Origin: Zasmidium citrigriseum
Lineage: Eukaryota; Ascomycota; Dothideomycetes; Mycosphaerellales; Mycosphaerellaceae
Direction of reading: 5' to 3'
DNA: 64,000 nt
Assembly: GCA_002786025.1 (NCBI GenBank)
Contig: NHNW01000017.1
Coordinates: 124,001-188,000 of the forward strand
Shown here: one piece after another, positions 22,201 to 32,584 of the stretch
How positions within the stretch are numbered: position 1 is the first letter of the stretch
Layout: each line of letters opens with the position of its first letter
Made by a program: the position numbers and the translations under genes
Notes under the pieces: model-generated
What the model was told of the DNA's origin: nothing
What the model saw: only the letters and a program-made list of their open reading frames with translations
The model's database searches: none

Positions 22201-25200
22201 TGGCTCGAGGTTTTGCGCGAAAAGATGCAAGGTGCAGCTATTGGGCAGGACAGAACGGACTTCCTATCGAAAAGCATCGAAGTTGCGTGCATTTGCTTGC
22301 TCACTTTCGACCTTGACTTGACTCAATTGGCAACAGTCTTGGCCGACTTGGAGCAAGCGTCTTTGCTCGTTCAGTCCTCAATCATTCTATCGGAGATTGG
22401 CACAGGCGCTGGACCTCAGGCTGGTTCCTTGTATGCCGTCTTGAAGCTGCGTGTCCAGAGAATTCTTTGGCGAAGTTACAAGCTGCTTCAACGTAACCAT
22501 GCTGCTTTGGATGATGGAATCCGCAAGTCTTGGGCAGCATATCGGCCAGGACCCTTCAAATGGTCAGTAGTCTGGGATACCTGGGTAACAAAGCACGTCA
22601 CTTTGGCCGGCGCCGACATGGCTGTCCACTTGGACTTGCTCAGTGGAGAACTTCGTGTGAACGGCGAACGACTGAAGCGAACACCGAGGGAGTTTGAAGC
22701 ACAACCTCTGTATTCGACTCTCTTTGGCAAAGTCGGACTGGACGTCATGGAGTCCAGAGTCCCGGGCATGAGGTTTTCAGTGAAAAAGGAGCTCAAAGGC
22801 TTTAACATCCATCTCAATCTCAAGCATGGATGCGAGCTCATTGTGCAAGCTCGGAATGACGGCAACATGTACGAGGTCCTTCCGCATCGGCTATTCGAGA
22901 GAGCATTTCCCCAAGCCTTCTTGGACGAGTACGTACATTGGTACAATGAAGCCAATAACACCATCGAATTTCGACCAAAGCACAGTCCGTGGAACCTCGA
23001 CTCACCGGAGACGTGGACGCTGTCCAGACATGGACTCGGTCAATGGCGGCTGTCGAAGAACGACAAATGTTTGATTGCTCGCAATAGCAATACATCTGCC
23101 CACATCGCCACACTACTTTCCCCACTGGTCGATGACATGCACATCCATCTGTTCCTGGACGCATCCATGCGTTGTCTGGATATAGACACACCCTCTTTGC
23201 AGCTGGGCTTCTACTTTGTGCAGGGCACTACTCATTTGCTCTCGAAGGAGTTCCGCGGCATGGCTGTAGATTCCAACCAGCAACTCGGGACTCTCGTTGG
23301 ATTCCAAAACAAGTTGCTTCTCAAGAATACTATGTCCGGTCATCGCCTTGCCCTTATCCTCGAAGGCCCAGTGTCATACCACGCGGTCGGAGATCACGTC
23401 AGCATCAGAGTAGACCGGGCTTTGGTCTCAAAGGTGCATCCAATCGAAGTTGACGGCAGATTGCAGCGCTTGGTTGACAATGGGAGCATGCAGTGCAAGC
23501 TTTTCATGGCCTTCATTCATGCCTTGACATCATTCTGCTTGCCTGATCCACTCACTCAAAAGACTGGGACCGAGCAGGCTCTTTCAATCCTCAATTCAGC
23601 TGCTGTGAGATCGTTCGACGAGCTCACAGATGCGAACAAGAAGCTGCTCTCGAAGATCGCCAAGCTGACGCCAGCGAGAGGATATTACCCCAAGGACGAG
23701 AGACTTATGCAAACAGTATCGTGGGACCCCGAACTGAGCTTTCTATCTCAACACCGATGGTTCTACAAGATTGTCAAGGCCATTTTCCTCCAGGCGAAGC
23801 GCTCAAGTTTCTTCTATGCCGAAAAGACCACGAAACTGCCGCATATGGATCATGTCGTTGAAAGCCTTCATGACAGAGACGCTATTCGCTCGGCAACTTT
23901 CTGCATCTCAGGTTATGGCGGCGAAGACCATACCATTGAGCACGACCTCGAATACACGACAGGCGACCGTGACCAACACTTTGCAGCTGCAGCCAACGCT
24001 TTCAAAGTTGCCTTCATGGTACACAAGGGCTGCGACCGACTTGTCTGGAAAGCTCCAACGCTGAAGCAGCTTTGGGGCTCAATGGAGAGCATTTCCATTG
24101 TACCAGGGGCGCACGGGCAGATTGATGGGATGAAGTACGATCCATCGTTGCTCACGGCATCAGAATCGTCTGTTTTGCAATACATCCTGCCGTTGCATTC
24201 GAGAATCGCCAAAGCCCATGGAGAAGGCAAAACGCTTGACAAGTATGCGTTGATGAGTCTGTTGGCGACACTGGCATTCTCTCCAAACACGAATCTGGAC
24301 ATCCTTCAGACAGTGGCTTTGATATCTGCGGTACCTGAACTTCGTGGGATCTCTGTGCCTGATGTTGAGTATTGCAGTCCAGGCGAGGGACGCACATGCA
24401 AGACAGACTCTCCACGTGATATCTTGAGAGCCGTGGTGGTCGATGCCGCGGTTCACTACCAGGACAGCCCAGATTTCAGATCTGCTCAGCGACCAAAAGA
24501 GACCCCACAGAGCGCTGAGATACGCCGGCAGCAAGACTTCGACCGCAAGACGAAGAATGCAGCTAAAGGCTTCGTGGAAGAATTGCGAAATCAGTGGCCC
24601 GTGAAGACTCCTGAGACTCCTCAAAAGCCGGCTGGGGTCACAGACTACATTGATTTGCCAGAGGCCATGAGAGTGGTGAAGCCGAAGTTCCAGACTTGGT
24701 GGAACAACGAGATTCTGTACCAGTATCTTCATCAAATTGAAGAGGCGATGGCTGGTCTGGAGCGCATGGCCATAAACGTCCCGGATCAGAAGTTGAAGCC
24801 CGGTCCACGCCGGCAGCTCCCAAGTCAGAGGTGCATCTCGATTGATCACCTATTCGCTGGCCAAGCGCCCTCTTTACCAGCCTCTGCCTCTCAAGCACCG
24901 CGACTCGAGGTCTGCGAGACGGCAGCAATACCCATGAGTATACCGAGGCCACAAGACTCTCCTCTTGGCATGCTCATTGAAAGCATGCAGTCTACTTCAA
25001 GCGGTTTTGAGACTGAATACCTGAATCATCTTCAGCGTAGCTTGGCCTCTTTATACGATCAGCGACATTCAAGCTTCGAGGAGCCGCCTACTCCAGCGGA
25101 ACTTGAGATGCACGTGAAACAATGCAGAAAGCATGTAGAAACGTTGTTCGCCAGAATCTCCGCAGCTATGCGGGACAGCCAGAGAGCCCTTGTTGGCCAT

Positions 25201-28200
25201 AGTCAACCAATCCACTCCCCGAGAGTATCGCCGATGCTTCTCATTCAGCAACTCAGCCGGAGAAACTGGGAAAAGCTGAGCTTGCAGTGGAAAGTGATGA
25301 TCGTGAAATACGGTCTTGCCTTGACCGCTCAGCAGCACGCAAAGCGACTTGTAAGAGCATCGACGCCTCAAGCTCTTGCGAAAGAGCTTCAGAACGCAGG
25401 TCACAGCAACTGGAATCCTATGGAATACCCAGAGTCACTACTGCTTGAAGTAGAGAGCGGCCTCATCATTCGCGAAGTGCAAGAGGACATTGCTGGTGAG
25501 ATGAGAACCCCACGAAACGGCAATTCGGTCATGCAGCTGAACATGGGCGAGGGGAAGTCATCGGTCATCGTACCAATGGTTGCCTCTGCTTTGGCAAATG
25601 GCTCACAGCTGGTCCGAGTCGTGGTAGCCAAGCCTCAATCAAAGCAGATGGCGCAGATGCTCACCTCGAAGCTGGGAGGTCTACTAAATCGACGTATCTA
25701 CTACATGCCTTTTTCTCGAGCAGTAGAGGCGACCAGCTCCATGGCACAAGCGATTCAGAGAATGTATCAAGAGTGCATGGCCGAAGGTGGAGTGTTGCTT
25801 GTTCAGCCGGAACACATCCTCTCCTTCAAGCTGATGGGTCTTGAGTGCAGCATCTCCGCCAACGATCACAGTCCTGCGCGAGCAGCCCAACTGAAGGAAG
25901 TGGGACAGCAATTGGTACGCATCCAGGACTTCTTCGACTCGTCAACACGGGACATTGTCGATGAGAGCGACGAGATCTTCTCGGTAAAGTTTGAACTTGT
26001 GTATACAATGGGCTCACAACGCGACATTGAACTGGCTCCAAACCGGTGGCAACATATCCAGGAGATCCTGAAACATGTCAGAGCCTTTGGCGGAGACCTG
26101 AACTCCAAGAGGCCGTCTGCTCTGGAGTACAACGATCACGGCGAGCGAGGCTTTCCCAGAATTCGAATCCTCGAGTCGGACGCCGGTGAGAACTTGGTGA
26201 GACGCATCGCTGAGGAGATTTGTGACCATGGCAACCTCGACTTCAAGGTCGACAGGTCGATCAAAGACGCTGTCTTGGTATACATCACCAAGTACGACCT
26301 CACGAAGGACGAGATCGCTGCAGTTGAAAAGAGCACATTTTGGACCGCAAACAACAAGCCGATATTGTTGCTGCTGCGAGGTCTTTTTGCGACCGGTATC
26401 CTGGCTTTTACACTCGGTCAGAAGCGCTGGCGAGTAAATTACGGCCTAGCCGATCGGCTACCCAAGACTCGCCTCGCAGTTCCCTATCGTGCAAAGGACA
26501 GCCCAACACCACGATCGGAATTCAGCCACCCGGACGTCGTGATTCTCTTGACGTCACTCTCCTACTACTACGGAGGTCTGTCGGACGAGGATCTCTTCTT
26601 GGCGTTTGGTCATCTTATGAAATCAGACAACGCGGCTGCCAACTATACAGCGTGGGTGGACGATATCGATATCCCAAACGAGTTCAGAGATCTTGGCGGC
26701 ATCAATCTCAAGGATCGCCCGACGTGCGTTTCGTTGGTTTTCCCACCTCTCCGTCATGCGAAGGGCGTCGTTGATTACTTTCTGTCAAACATTGTGTTCC
26801 GGAAGGAGATGAGAGAGTTCCCTAATAAGCTTTCCACGTCGGGCTGGGACATTGCCAAGCTCAAGAAACACCCCACGACTGGCTTCAGTGGCACGAATGA
26901 TTCCAGGGTGTCTCTGCCGCAAAGCATGCGAAATCTGGATCTTGACAGTCAAAACCATACGAATGCACTGGTCCTGGACTATCTCCTCCGACGTGAGAAC
27001 TCTGTAGCCTTGATGCCACAGATTGTCGACAATCGAATGTCGGACGCTGAGAGGCTTCTGGACATGGTTCTTGCCATGAGACCCGCGCCTCAAGTCGTTC
27101 TTGATGTTGGTGCGCAGATCCTCGAGCTCGGCAACGAGGCTGTCGCCGAGACCTGGCTACGGAAGTGTGCCGATTTACACAAAGAGGCTGCGGTCTTTTG
27201 CAATGACTCTGACGAGCTCATGGTAATTGATCGGAAAGGGATCAAAGAGCCTCTGCAGACTTCATCCTATTCCACCCGCTTGGACTGCTGTTTGGTCTAT
27301 CTGGACGAAGTTCATACCAGAGGCATCGACCTTAAGCTCCCACAGATTTCCTGTGCTGCAGTCACGCTCGGTGCAGCATTGACGAAAGACCGCATGGTCC
27401 AAGCGTGCATGAGGATGCGTGAACTTGGTAAGGGCCAGACTGTCATCTTCTGTGTCTCTGCCGAAATCGAAGCCAAGATCCGGGCATGTCGACCTCCCGA
27501 TCTAGGAAATAAGCCTCTTGGTGTCGGCGATGTTGTCCGTTGGACTATATCTGAGACTTTCGAGGAGGTTAGACGCAGTATGCCTCTCTGGGCGATGCAA
27601 GGTCATCGTTTTGTCTTGCAGCAACAGTACTGGAGCCAAATTACAAGCGACTGCGAGACACGGTTGAATCCTGAATATGCCAAGAGGTTCTTGGAACCGG
27701 AAGCCAAGACTATAGAGTCTCGATACAGTCCGGGAGATCGATTCTCGTCCGGGCTCGAGAAGCTGAACAGATCAAGCAACGAGAACTACAAGAAGCTTGC
27801 GGCGAGGTGTCGGGAGTTTGATCATCTTCAGACCAACTCTCGTCGATTTCAAGAAGAGCAAGAGAGAGAATTGATGGCCGAATCGGAGGAAGAGCGGGTC
27901 ATCGAGAACGCCGTTCCAGCAGAGCCAGCCCAGCATTACTTGAGCCCGGCGTTGGAGAGACTAGTACAGGCTGGAAAGCTTGTGGACAAGCATGGCGACA
28001 TTCATTGGCCACGGACGCTATTCTCGCCTGCTTTCGAATTCCTGCGTGGCACGACAGCGGCGGCAGAGCTGGAATTGGATCAACTCGTCCCGACCGCCGC
28101 GATACTCGCGACCAAAGACTTCGGAAGGACGATCAAGGATGTGGATTCGGACAGCCCGACCGACTGTTTCCAGAGGCCTGTACAGTGGATCTTGACCATC

Positions 28201-28518
28201 AGACCCTCTGGACAGAACGTGGCCACTGTGTTGATTCTTATCAGCCCATTCGAGGCACAGGGGCTCATAAAGCACGTCATTGGCTCACCTTTCGCTGCCC
28301 TCCATCTGTACAGGCCGAGACGCAACCTCTGCTTCCAACCGACCAGCAAGCTCGATTTCCTCACAGTCTCTACTTCCCGACCACCAATCTCGATCCCGCC
28401 ACAATTGAGTGTGCAGCTCAATGTCTTTGCTGGGGCGCTGTACTTCAACGACTTTCAGGAGTACAAGGCGACATGCGAGTATCTTGGGTTGGCATCAGAG
28501 CCAGCTGAGGCGGGCTGA
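19249..28518 (+). CDS. Giant DUF3638/DUF3645-type ATPase-like protein
   Basis: A single uninterrupted 9270-bp frame encodes 3089 residues, unusual among neighbours that mostly carry introns. The start ATG is in good context (ACCATGG). The C-terminal third contains a P-loop, MGEGKSS (G2100-S2105), followed by a DExx-like VDESDE (D2238). Further on are HTRGIDLKLP (from H2689) and QACMRMREL, resembling helicase/SecA motifs II, V and VI. The N-terminal region fits the DUF6606-type domain found with DUF3638 and DUF3645 in fungal giant proteins. Databases sometimes label the family a ubiquitinyl hydrolase, but I see no clear protease triad. A coiled-coil Lys/Glu stretch lies near residues 560-610. 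No signal peptide or membrane helix. Molecular role unknown. Confidence 0.88.
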   Translation: MAQNYSVEKLEYLINHCFLPPVLPHAAEDPEQKPKLEAVLLEAAIASLARYRNRCPLKDRVAARLALHGLQAAEQVHDTSTRDINEDRLATWLAKTVKEGLDVPLPLHVRSQNCGVVVRRGNDGLTFEAFELSATNSMVTGTTGRLIRAFPSSAVLIDNKNATQKDFQATVAHWLASMACEPAAAMQPQVQKAGKTVDELRDTVNPAIVTNLFFGAFLEAVGKHKDVPTLTKATRDEVLWRDTLSPWRRSPMWLLIRVFIHTTFQRAGSPDGFKRFMAVFLSDILDSARQASLSSALLHAMSAKISRRLVKLGAPLPAQLLEPLSDILDGSSRALQETWHKVQGLEQSVDTSSLQLLRLGEDSLIQLPSLEYYLDSIADRHSKDSKTFAAPDGYLLDLPTYEWPCLPGHFPSYEVANLSVFEDWVATSLRQCMNAYDADSACREAYSLMKSYHALAGSIYVENPEGASTMILTLMEIWVRCDEKATDACELLAKYDPRIPTDVFQNLLLPSTQQMARLLKVENYLASRSGSGQAHSMFEDPSNPNCFAAQYFDRENQHKGLMEQIQYTAAARKAEKLADLEHRKNERKDLKERSDKESHAEREVQQYNRFGKLISSTKEHDDGKCKKCSLMKQANSIHIDVYEWPLPTNPVKAKAVVFELDPPRWFVAWRDCTAFLISNVLKAEYMEAKKSTNRWELKDNLQLKSWYKPRSSQRRRPTDFNTDSNETHGLGSASEISQEHNQEERIVMASATKPFRASHRKAIPVSDATGEANVILPSGAEYRLYDLEENCFVARQDPSDLLARLCTYRMPRGSQILETNLFRSADCRDGASPNSTVARQFTCPVTMTLNEFLELCAVPFGHLLQWRHVALQLHLPSVDLGKEETALVFLQCIYQTGPAADPGLYEDLAILRASHGSTRETNLLSGLLAGLEESLDRIKQNWESANSVLILAAIATRLSSVHRSTQDGGQFLRFLQRCRSVAIQWLEVLREKMQGAAIGQDRTDFLSKSIEVACICLLTFDLDLTQLATVLADLEQASLLVQSSIILSEIGTGAGPQAGSLYAVLKLRVQRILWRSYKLLQRNHAALDDGIRKSWAAYRPGPFKWSVVWDTWVTKHVTLAGADMAVHLDLLSGELRVNGERLKRTPREFEAQPLYSTLFGKVGLDVMESRVPGMRFSVKKELKGFNIHLNLKHGCELIVQARNDGNMYEVLPHRLFERAFPQAFLDEYVHWYNEANNTIEFRPKHSPWNLDSPETWTLSRHGLGQWRLSKNDKCLIARNSNTSAHIATLLSPLVDDMHIHLFLDASMRCLDIDTPSLQLGFYFVQGTTHLLSKEFRGMAVDSNQQLGTLVGFQNKLLLKNTMSGHRLALILEGPVSYHAVGDHVSIRVDRALVSKVHPIEVDGRLQRLVDNGSMQCKLFMAFIHALTSFCLPDPLTQKTGTEQALSILNSAAVRSFDELTDANKKLLSKIAKLTPARGYYPKDERLMQTVSWDPELSFLSQHRWFYKIVKAIFLQAKRSSFFYAEKTTKLPHMDHVVESLHDRDAIRSATFCISGYGGEDHTIEHDLEYTTGDRDQHFAAAANAFKVAFMVHKGCDRLVWKAPTLKQLWGSMESISIVPGAHGQIDGMKYDPSLLTASESSVLQYILPLHSRIAKAHGEGKTLDKYALMSLLATLAFSPNTNLDILQTVALISAVPELRGISVPDVEYCSPGEGRTCKTDSPRDILRAVVVDAAVHYQDSPDFRSAQRPKETPQSAEIRRQQDFDRKTKNAAKGFVEELRNQWPVKTPETPQKPAGVTDYIDLPEAMRVVKPKFQTWWNNEILYQYLHQIEEAMAGLERMAINVPDQKLKPGPRRQLPSQRCISIDHLFAGQAPSLPASASQAPRLEVCETAAIPMSIPRPQDSPLGMLIESMQSTSSGFETEYLNHLQRSLASLYDQRHSSFEEPPTPAELEMHVKQCRKHVETLFARISAAMRDSQRALVGHSQPIHSPRVSPMLLIQQLSRRNWEKLSLQWKVMIVKYGLALTAQQHAKRLVRASTPQALAKELQNAGHSNWNPMEYPESLLLEVESGLIIREVQEDIAGEMRTPRNGNSVMQLNMGEGKSSVIVPMVASALANGSQLVRVVVAKPQSKQMAQMLTSKLGGLLNRRIYYMPFSRAVEATSSMAQAIQRMYQECMAEGGVLLVQPEHILSFKLMGLECSISANDHSPARAAQLKEVGQQLVRIQDFFDSSTRDIVDESDEIFSVKFELVYTMGSQRDIELAPNRWQHIQEILKHVRAFGGDLNSKRPSALEYNDHGERGFPRIRILESDAGENLVRRIAEEICDHGNLDFKVDRSIKDAVLVYITKYDLTKDEIAAVEKSTFWTANNKPILLLLRGLFATGILAFTLGQKRWRVNYGLADRLPKTRLAVPYRAKDSPTPRSEFSHPDVVILLTSLSYYYGGLSDEDLFLAFGHLMKSDNAAANYTAWVDDIDIPNEFRDLGGINLKDRPTCVSLVFPPLRHAKGVVDYFLSNIVFRKEMREFPNKLSTSGWDIAKLKKHPTTGFSGTNDSRVSLPQSMRNLDLDSQNHTNALVLDYLLRRENSVALMPQIVDNRMSDAERLLDMVLAMRPAPQVVLDVGAQILELGNEAVAETWLRKCADLHKEAAVFCNDSDELMVIDRKGIKEPLQTSSYSTRLDCCLVYLDEVHTRGIDLKLPQISCAAVTLGAALTKDRMVQACMRMRELGKGQTVIFCVSAEIEAKIRACRPPDLGNKPLGVGDVVRWTISETFEEVRRSMPLWAMQGHRFVLQQQYWSQITSDCETRLNPEYAKRFLEPEAKTIESRYSPGDRFSSGLEKLNRSSNENYKKLAARCREFDHLQTNSRRFQEEQERELMAESEEERVIENAVPAEPAQHYLSPALERLVQAGKLVDKHGDIHWPRTLFSPAFEFLRGTTAAAELELDQLVPTAAILATKDFGRTIKDVDSDSPTDCFQRPVQWILTIRPSGQNVATVLILISPFEAQGLIKHVIGSPFAALHLYRPRRNLCFQPTSKLDFLTVSTSRPPISIPPQLSVQLNVFAGALYFNDFQEYKATCEYLGLASEPAEAG

Positions 28519-29487
28519 GAGATCGATCCTGACGGCTTCATTCGGCGCGATGGGCAAGGTCGCAAGGGTGGCGAGTCTGGACTGGACCGGAGCCCGATCA
28601 AGTTCCTAAAGGTGCTGCTGATGAAGATAAGGAGAACGGGAGAGGATCTCGCAGCAACGGATATGGGGAAGCTACTAGAGGGCAAACTGCTCAAGCCTGA
28701 AGATTTTGTTCGCCGTTTGTGAATGAAGACGGTCACTTTGGCGGAAAAGAAATTGGCGTAGAAGACTGTGAATAGCGAGAGACTCTTGTGTAAGTAAATA
28801 ATTTAGTCAGGTCATCAACGCTGTGCTCAAGCCACTTGCCGTCATCCGTTAAACTCGGTATCATGCCATAAACGGCACGCCAAGACTATTTCCTGCATGT
28901 GATAGTGGTCCGTGCGTCAAAACCTCGATCGCATGGCGCTGCCTAAATCCTCCACCTCTACCTGCGCAGCCGCATACCTCAGCTTCTTTTGCAACATTTT
29001 CAAGGGCTTGGAGCTGAGTAGACTTGTCGTCTTGTTAGAGTTTCGACGACTGGGGTCATGCATGAGAACATCTTGGCAGATCTCAGAATAGCATCCCGGC
29101 AGAAGTGACCATCTTGGAGCCGCTCTGTTCACTTCGACATATGTATTCCTTATAGGTGGACGTGAGATCATCCGTTCCCCCACAGCAGATCGTCTACGCC
29201 TCCACTTCCACGACTGCACAAGGTTTCGAGAGACGTCCATCAATACGGGCTCGGTCCGCTTCACGCCGATAGACTTTTGATCTACATGGGGATGCCAGCA
29301 GCACGTCTCGTACCTGATGAGCGCCCGGGATAGACAAGCTGGCAAACCACGCATATATAAGGGAGTCGTCACGACTCAGTGGCTGTGATGCTGCGCCTTT
29401 AATTTGCGTGACAGTTGTATAAAACGACTGTGTCGCAGGAGACGCGAGTCTACGAACGATACCGAATGTTCGATCTTTGATCTCATT
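28519..29487. other. Intergenic, promoter side of the GH43 gene
   Basis: No supported gene. Minus-strand frames here overlap one another and lack a recognisable product. The 3' side of the giant gene occupies the left end and the GH43 promoter the right end. Confidence 0.4.
29354..29360 (+). promoter_or_regulatory. TATA box upstream of the GH43 gene
   Basis: TATATAA about 128 bp upstream of the ATG at 29488, in a location compatible with a core promoter and a leader of about 100 nt. Confidence 0.35.
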
Positions 29488-31399
29488 ATGGTTTCTTTTC
29501 GCACTTTCTTGATCCTGCCAGCCTTGTCCCGACTCGCGGCTGCCGAGTTTCCCCTGGCTGGACAGCTTTTCCAATTGGCAGGAGCGTCCTCCGTGAACAA
29601 TGCTAAGCTTGCATGGGGAAGCGTCGATGGCGCAACACAGTATCTCGTTGAAGCCAGCATGGGCAATGGAGCCTTTCAACGACTTGACATGGTCCCAGGA
29701 GGTACTCATGATGTCTATGGGCTGGCCGTCGGCATGCAACATACCTTCCGAGTTACGGCGCTCAATGGGAATTCGCCAGTCGACGAGTCTAGCATGACGA
29801 CGCTCGCTCCGTTCGCATCTCAAGGCCGTTTCAACACATACGACAACACTCAGCCGTCAAGGTTTCTGATCAAGTCCAAGCTCTTCAGCAACGGAGTTTA
29901 CTATCGTTATAATTACGAATCATCTCAAGGCCGCTTCTCCCGCTTTGTTGAGCAGACGTCTTCTGATGGCTATTCCTTTTCTGGGGACAGGACAGTAAGA
30001 AAGGACGATATCAAAGGTATCAGGATATTAGCTGACCTAATTGGCATGAATAGGTCCTCACAAACGAAGTTCTATGCGCACCAACCCAAGGCGACTGCAA
30101 GCTTGAAGCAATCTCTTTTGAGCCGAATCCTCGCACGGGCGAGTTTGTAATGTGGGCTCACTATGAGAGATCAGGCGACTATGCTCTTGGTTACGTCGCA
30201 GTCGCTCATACGGTGCCTGGCCAGGCCTTCCAATTCGAAGGGGCATATCGACCACTCGGCGACGATTCCAGAGACATGACGTTGTTCGTTGACGGCGAGA
30301 ATGCCTTCATCGTGACGGCCACAAATACGAACACGAACAACAACATCTATTCCTTGAACGCCGAATGGACGGCCGTGGATCAACGCCTCGCTACAGTGAA
30401 TATGGGAGGCCATAGAGAAGCTCCGGCCGTTATTCAGTCCGAAGGCTGGTTCTATCTCTTTACGTCTCGTGCCTCGGGCTGGCTGCCCTCGACACCACAG
30501 TACATTGCTGCACAGAATATGGTTGGTTCCAGATGTCTTTTCGGTTTCCAATACTTCGCTAACATCCTTCGTCATGTAGGCCGGTCCCTGGTCTAATCCT
30601 CCTATTAACGTCGCCAATACCGCTACCTTCTGTGCACAGTCCGGCGGCATCAACCAACTGGAGAACGGGCAATTTGCCATGGCAGCGAATCAATGGTCGA
30701 GCAACTGGCCAAGACCGTAAGGAGACGAGGCTGAACCCTCATCATATGACCCTTGCTGACCTTCCGTCCTTCTGTTCGTTAGGGGAGGACCAACTCGACA
30801 AATTGTGCTTCCGATCTCTCTCGCACAAGCAGGCGGCTTTGCATCCTATCATTTCTATCCTATGCTACAATACTCAGACGACATTCAGACCCCTGGCCAA
30901 GCCTTGTTCGGCGTGCAATCTGGACGCATTCTATCAGTCGGCAGGCCTTCCATCTCGAGCGCGGGCACTCAAGGCATTGATCTCGCCAATGATGGAGTTC
31001 AAGACACTCCTGACCGCTTCTTCAAGCCATCGACAGTGCCATTCACGTACCAGATTGATTTGCAGGACGCCTATACCATATCCCAGATCGATCTCACTAC
31101 GAACTTGGTCCAAGGAGTAAGTATGATGTGATTCGTTGGCCCAGGACTCCTTACTGACTTTGAGACAGAGCGAGACGTTTTATCAGTTCACTGTGGAAGG
31201 TTCCAACGATGGTAATGCATGGTCGCCCCTTGCGGATCAAAGCAACAACGTCAATCCAGGTTTCGTGGCGTCTTTCCCAACCTCAAGCGAGAGGTTCAGA
31301 TATGTCCGGCTTGACATCAATCGGATCATCAATAACGTGAACGGTAATGAGGCCGACTTTGCAAGTGGCCTGACAGAGGTGACGGTCTATGGCGGTTAA
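29488..31399 (+). CDS. Secreted GH43-type glycosidase with discoidin domain
   Basis: Five exons (29488-29994, 30054-30521, 30580-30716, 30783-31116, 31169-31399) with introns of 52-66 nt give 558 residues. A signal peptide (to about AAA-EF) is followed by a fibronectin III-like segment. Next is a five-bladed GH43-like catalytic region (KSKLFSNGVYYRYNYESS, VMWAHYERSGDYALGY, EAPAVIQSEGWFYLFTS, QNM/AGPWSNP). A C-terminal F5/8 type C (CBM32-like) domain ends LTEVTVYGG. The VMWAHYE and EAPAV...GWFYLFTS pieces resemble the exo-beta-1,3-galactanase branch of GH43, so a plant or fungal galactan is a likely substrate; this is inference. It probably acts outside the cell. Confidence 0.85.
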
Positions 31400-31497
31400 T
31401 ACAGGGAGATGCAGATCAAATGGTGTCAGCCAGAGACGCAGCAGATAGTGAATTGACCAAGACTTCCATACGCAGTTACATGTTTCATCATGCTTCC

Positions 31498-32584
31498 TCA
31501 CAGCATTACTGCAAGCATCCCAATGGCCACGCTCAACAGCGCCAATATTCCAGCGATCAAGCTCGTATGTGCTCCAGGAGCTGCAGATGATGTTCCTGCA
31601 GCAGCGCTTGCATCGAACGTCCCCGATTCTGACGACAACGTTGACGCAGGCGCCAATGTTTCCGGGCTGTAGAGCGACTGACTCCAACTCACATCGCTTT
31701 GTATCGAGACCACATCTACACTGAATGACGAACTGGCTTCGATCGAGTCTGTGGCGAACGCTGACAGTATGGTTGTAGTCGTGACCGTCGAGCTGGTCGT
31801 GGGTGTGTAGAGCGGTATCCATGTGATGTACCAATAAATATAGGTGGTGTAAAAGTATGAGTGGAAAGTGTAGCTGTAATCGTAGGTGCTGTATTCGGCA
31901 TCGAAGGAGGTGGAGTCGTATGTTGGCTGGCTATCGGGCGGGTAGGTCACACTGGCAAGACCGGTTTGAATCGTGGGATCGACATAGTCGCCATTCGATC
32001 CGCGGCAACAGATCCCGAAGCCATCGCTGCATGAGACGCATGAGGAGCCGGGAGGGCAGTGGTTTCCGTCGCTGTAGCTTGTCAGTAAAGACCTCTCGAA
32101 GACTCGATCGACTACTTACGAGCAGCAATCAGAGCCATCGAGAGGGTAAATATCGCCATTCGACCCGCAGCATCCGTAGCCTAAAGGCTTGCAGTAGCCT
32201 TCGTATCCACAACAGCTACTGCCAGGAGGGCAGACCCGGCCGTAGCAGCATGTATTCTTCTGGTGATTAGCTTCCGCATCAAGCCCACTCTTCCAACAAC
32301 ATACCTCCTTGTTGATGCATCCATCTCCACAGCATCCTGAGTTCAGAGGGCAGCAGCCTCCGCTATCTTCTGATCGTTAGTCACCAATTTCGAAGCTCCA
32401 GACCTTCCACGCATCACATACTGCAGGACCCATATCCCGGATCGCAATACTGTTGCCGGGCTGTGAGCTCCCGTGGAAGAATCAGACTGTCCAAGGGCTC
32501 TGAGTAGTTCGCCCGAGCATTCAAAGGCTTGAACTCCCTCTGCGCAAGCCCAAAAGCAGCCAATCCCAACAAGAAGCCAAACAT
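31498..32584 (-). CDS. Cys-rich GPI-anchored surface protein
   Basis: Four exons (32584-32422, 32366-32305, 32259-32120, 32071-31498) give 312 residues. The signal peptide MFGFLLGLAAFGLA leads into a Cys-rich domain with repeated CC pairs (SGGCCPLNSGCCGDGC, NTCCYGRVCPPGSSCCG, GYGCCGSNGD, CCSDGNHCPPGSSC). A Tyr/Thr/Ser-rich stalk follows, then a C-terminal hydrophobic tail after AAPGAHTS, typical of GPI addition. Introns are 42-55 nt. Two acceptors are ambiguous: AAG versus CAG 3 nt apart at exon 3, and 32072 versus 32078 at exon 4. I chose 32072 because the branch point is otherwise too close. The spaced CC pattern is knottin or granulin-like, but no known family is recognised. Confidence 0.78.

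Noticed and set aside
24160..24952. Long minus-strand frames within the giant gene
   Set aside because: Shadows of the plus-strand coding sequence with no recognisable product.
28917..29823. Minus-strand frames overlapping the GH43 start
   Set aside because: No domain, and the GH43 signal peptide and catalytic exon on the plus strand are much better supported.
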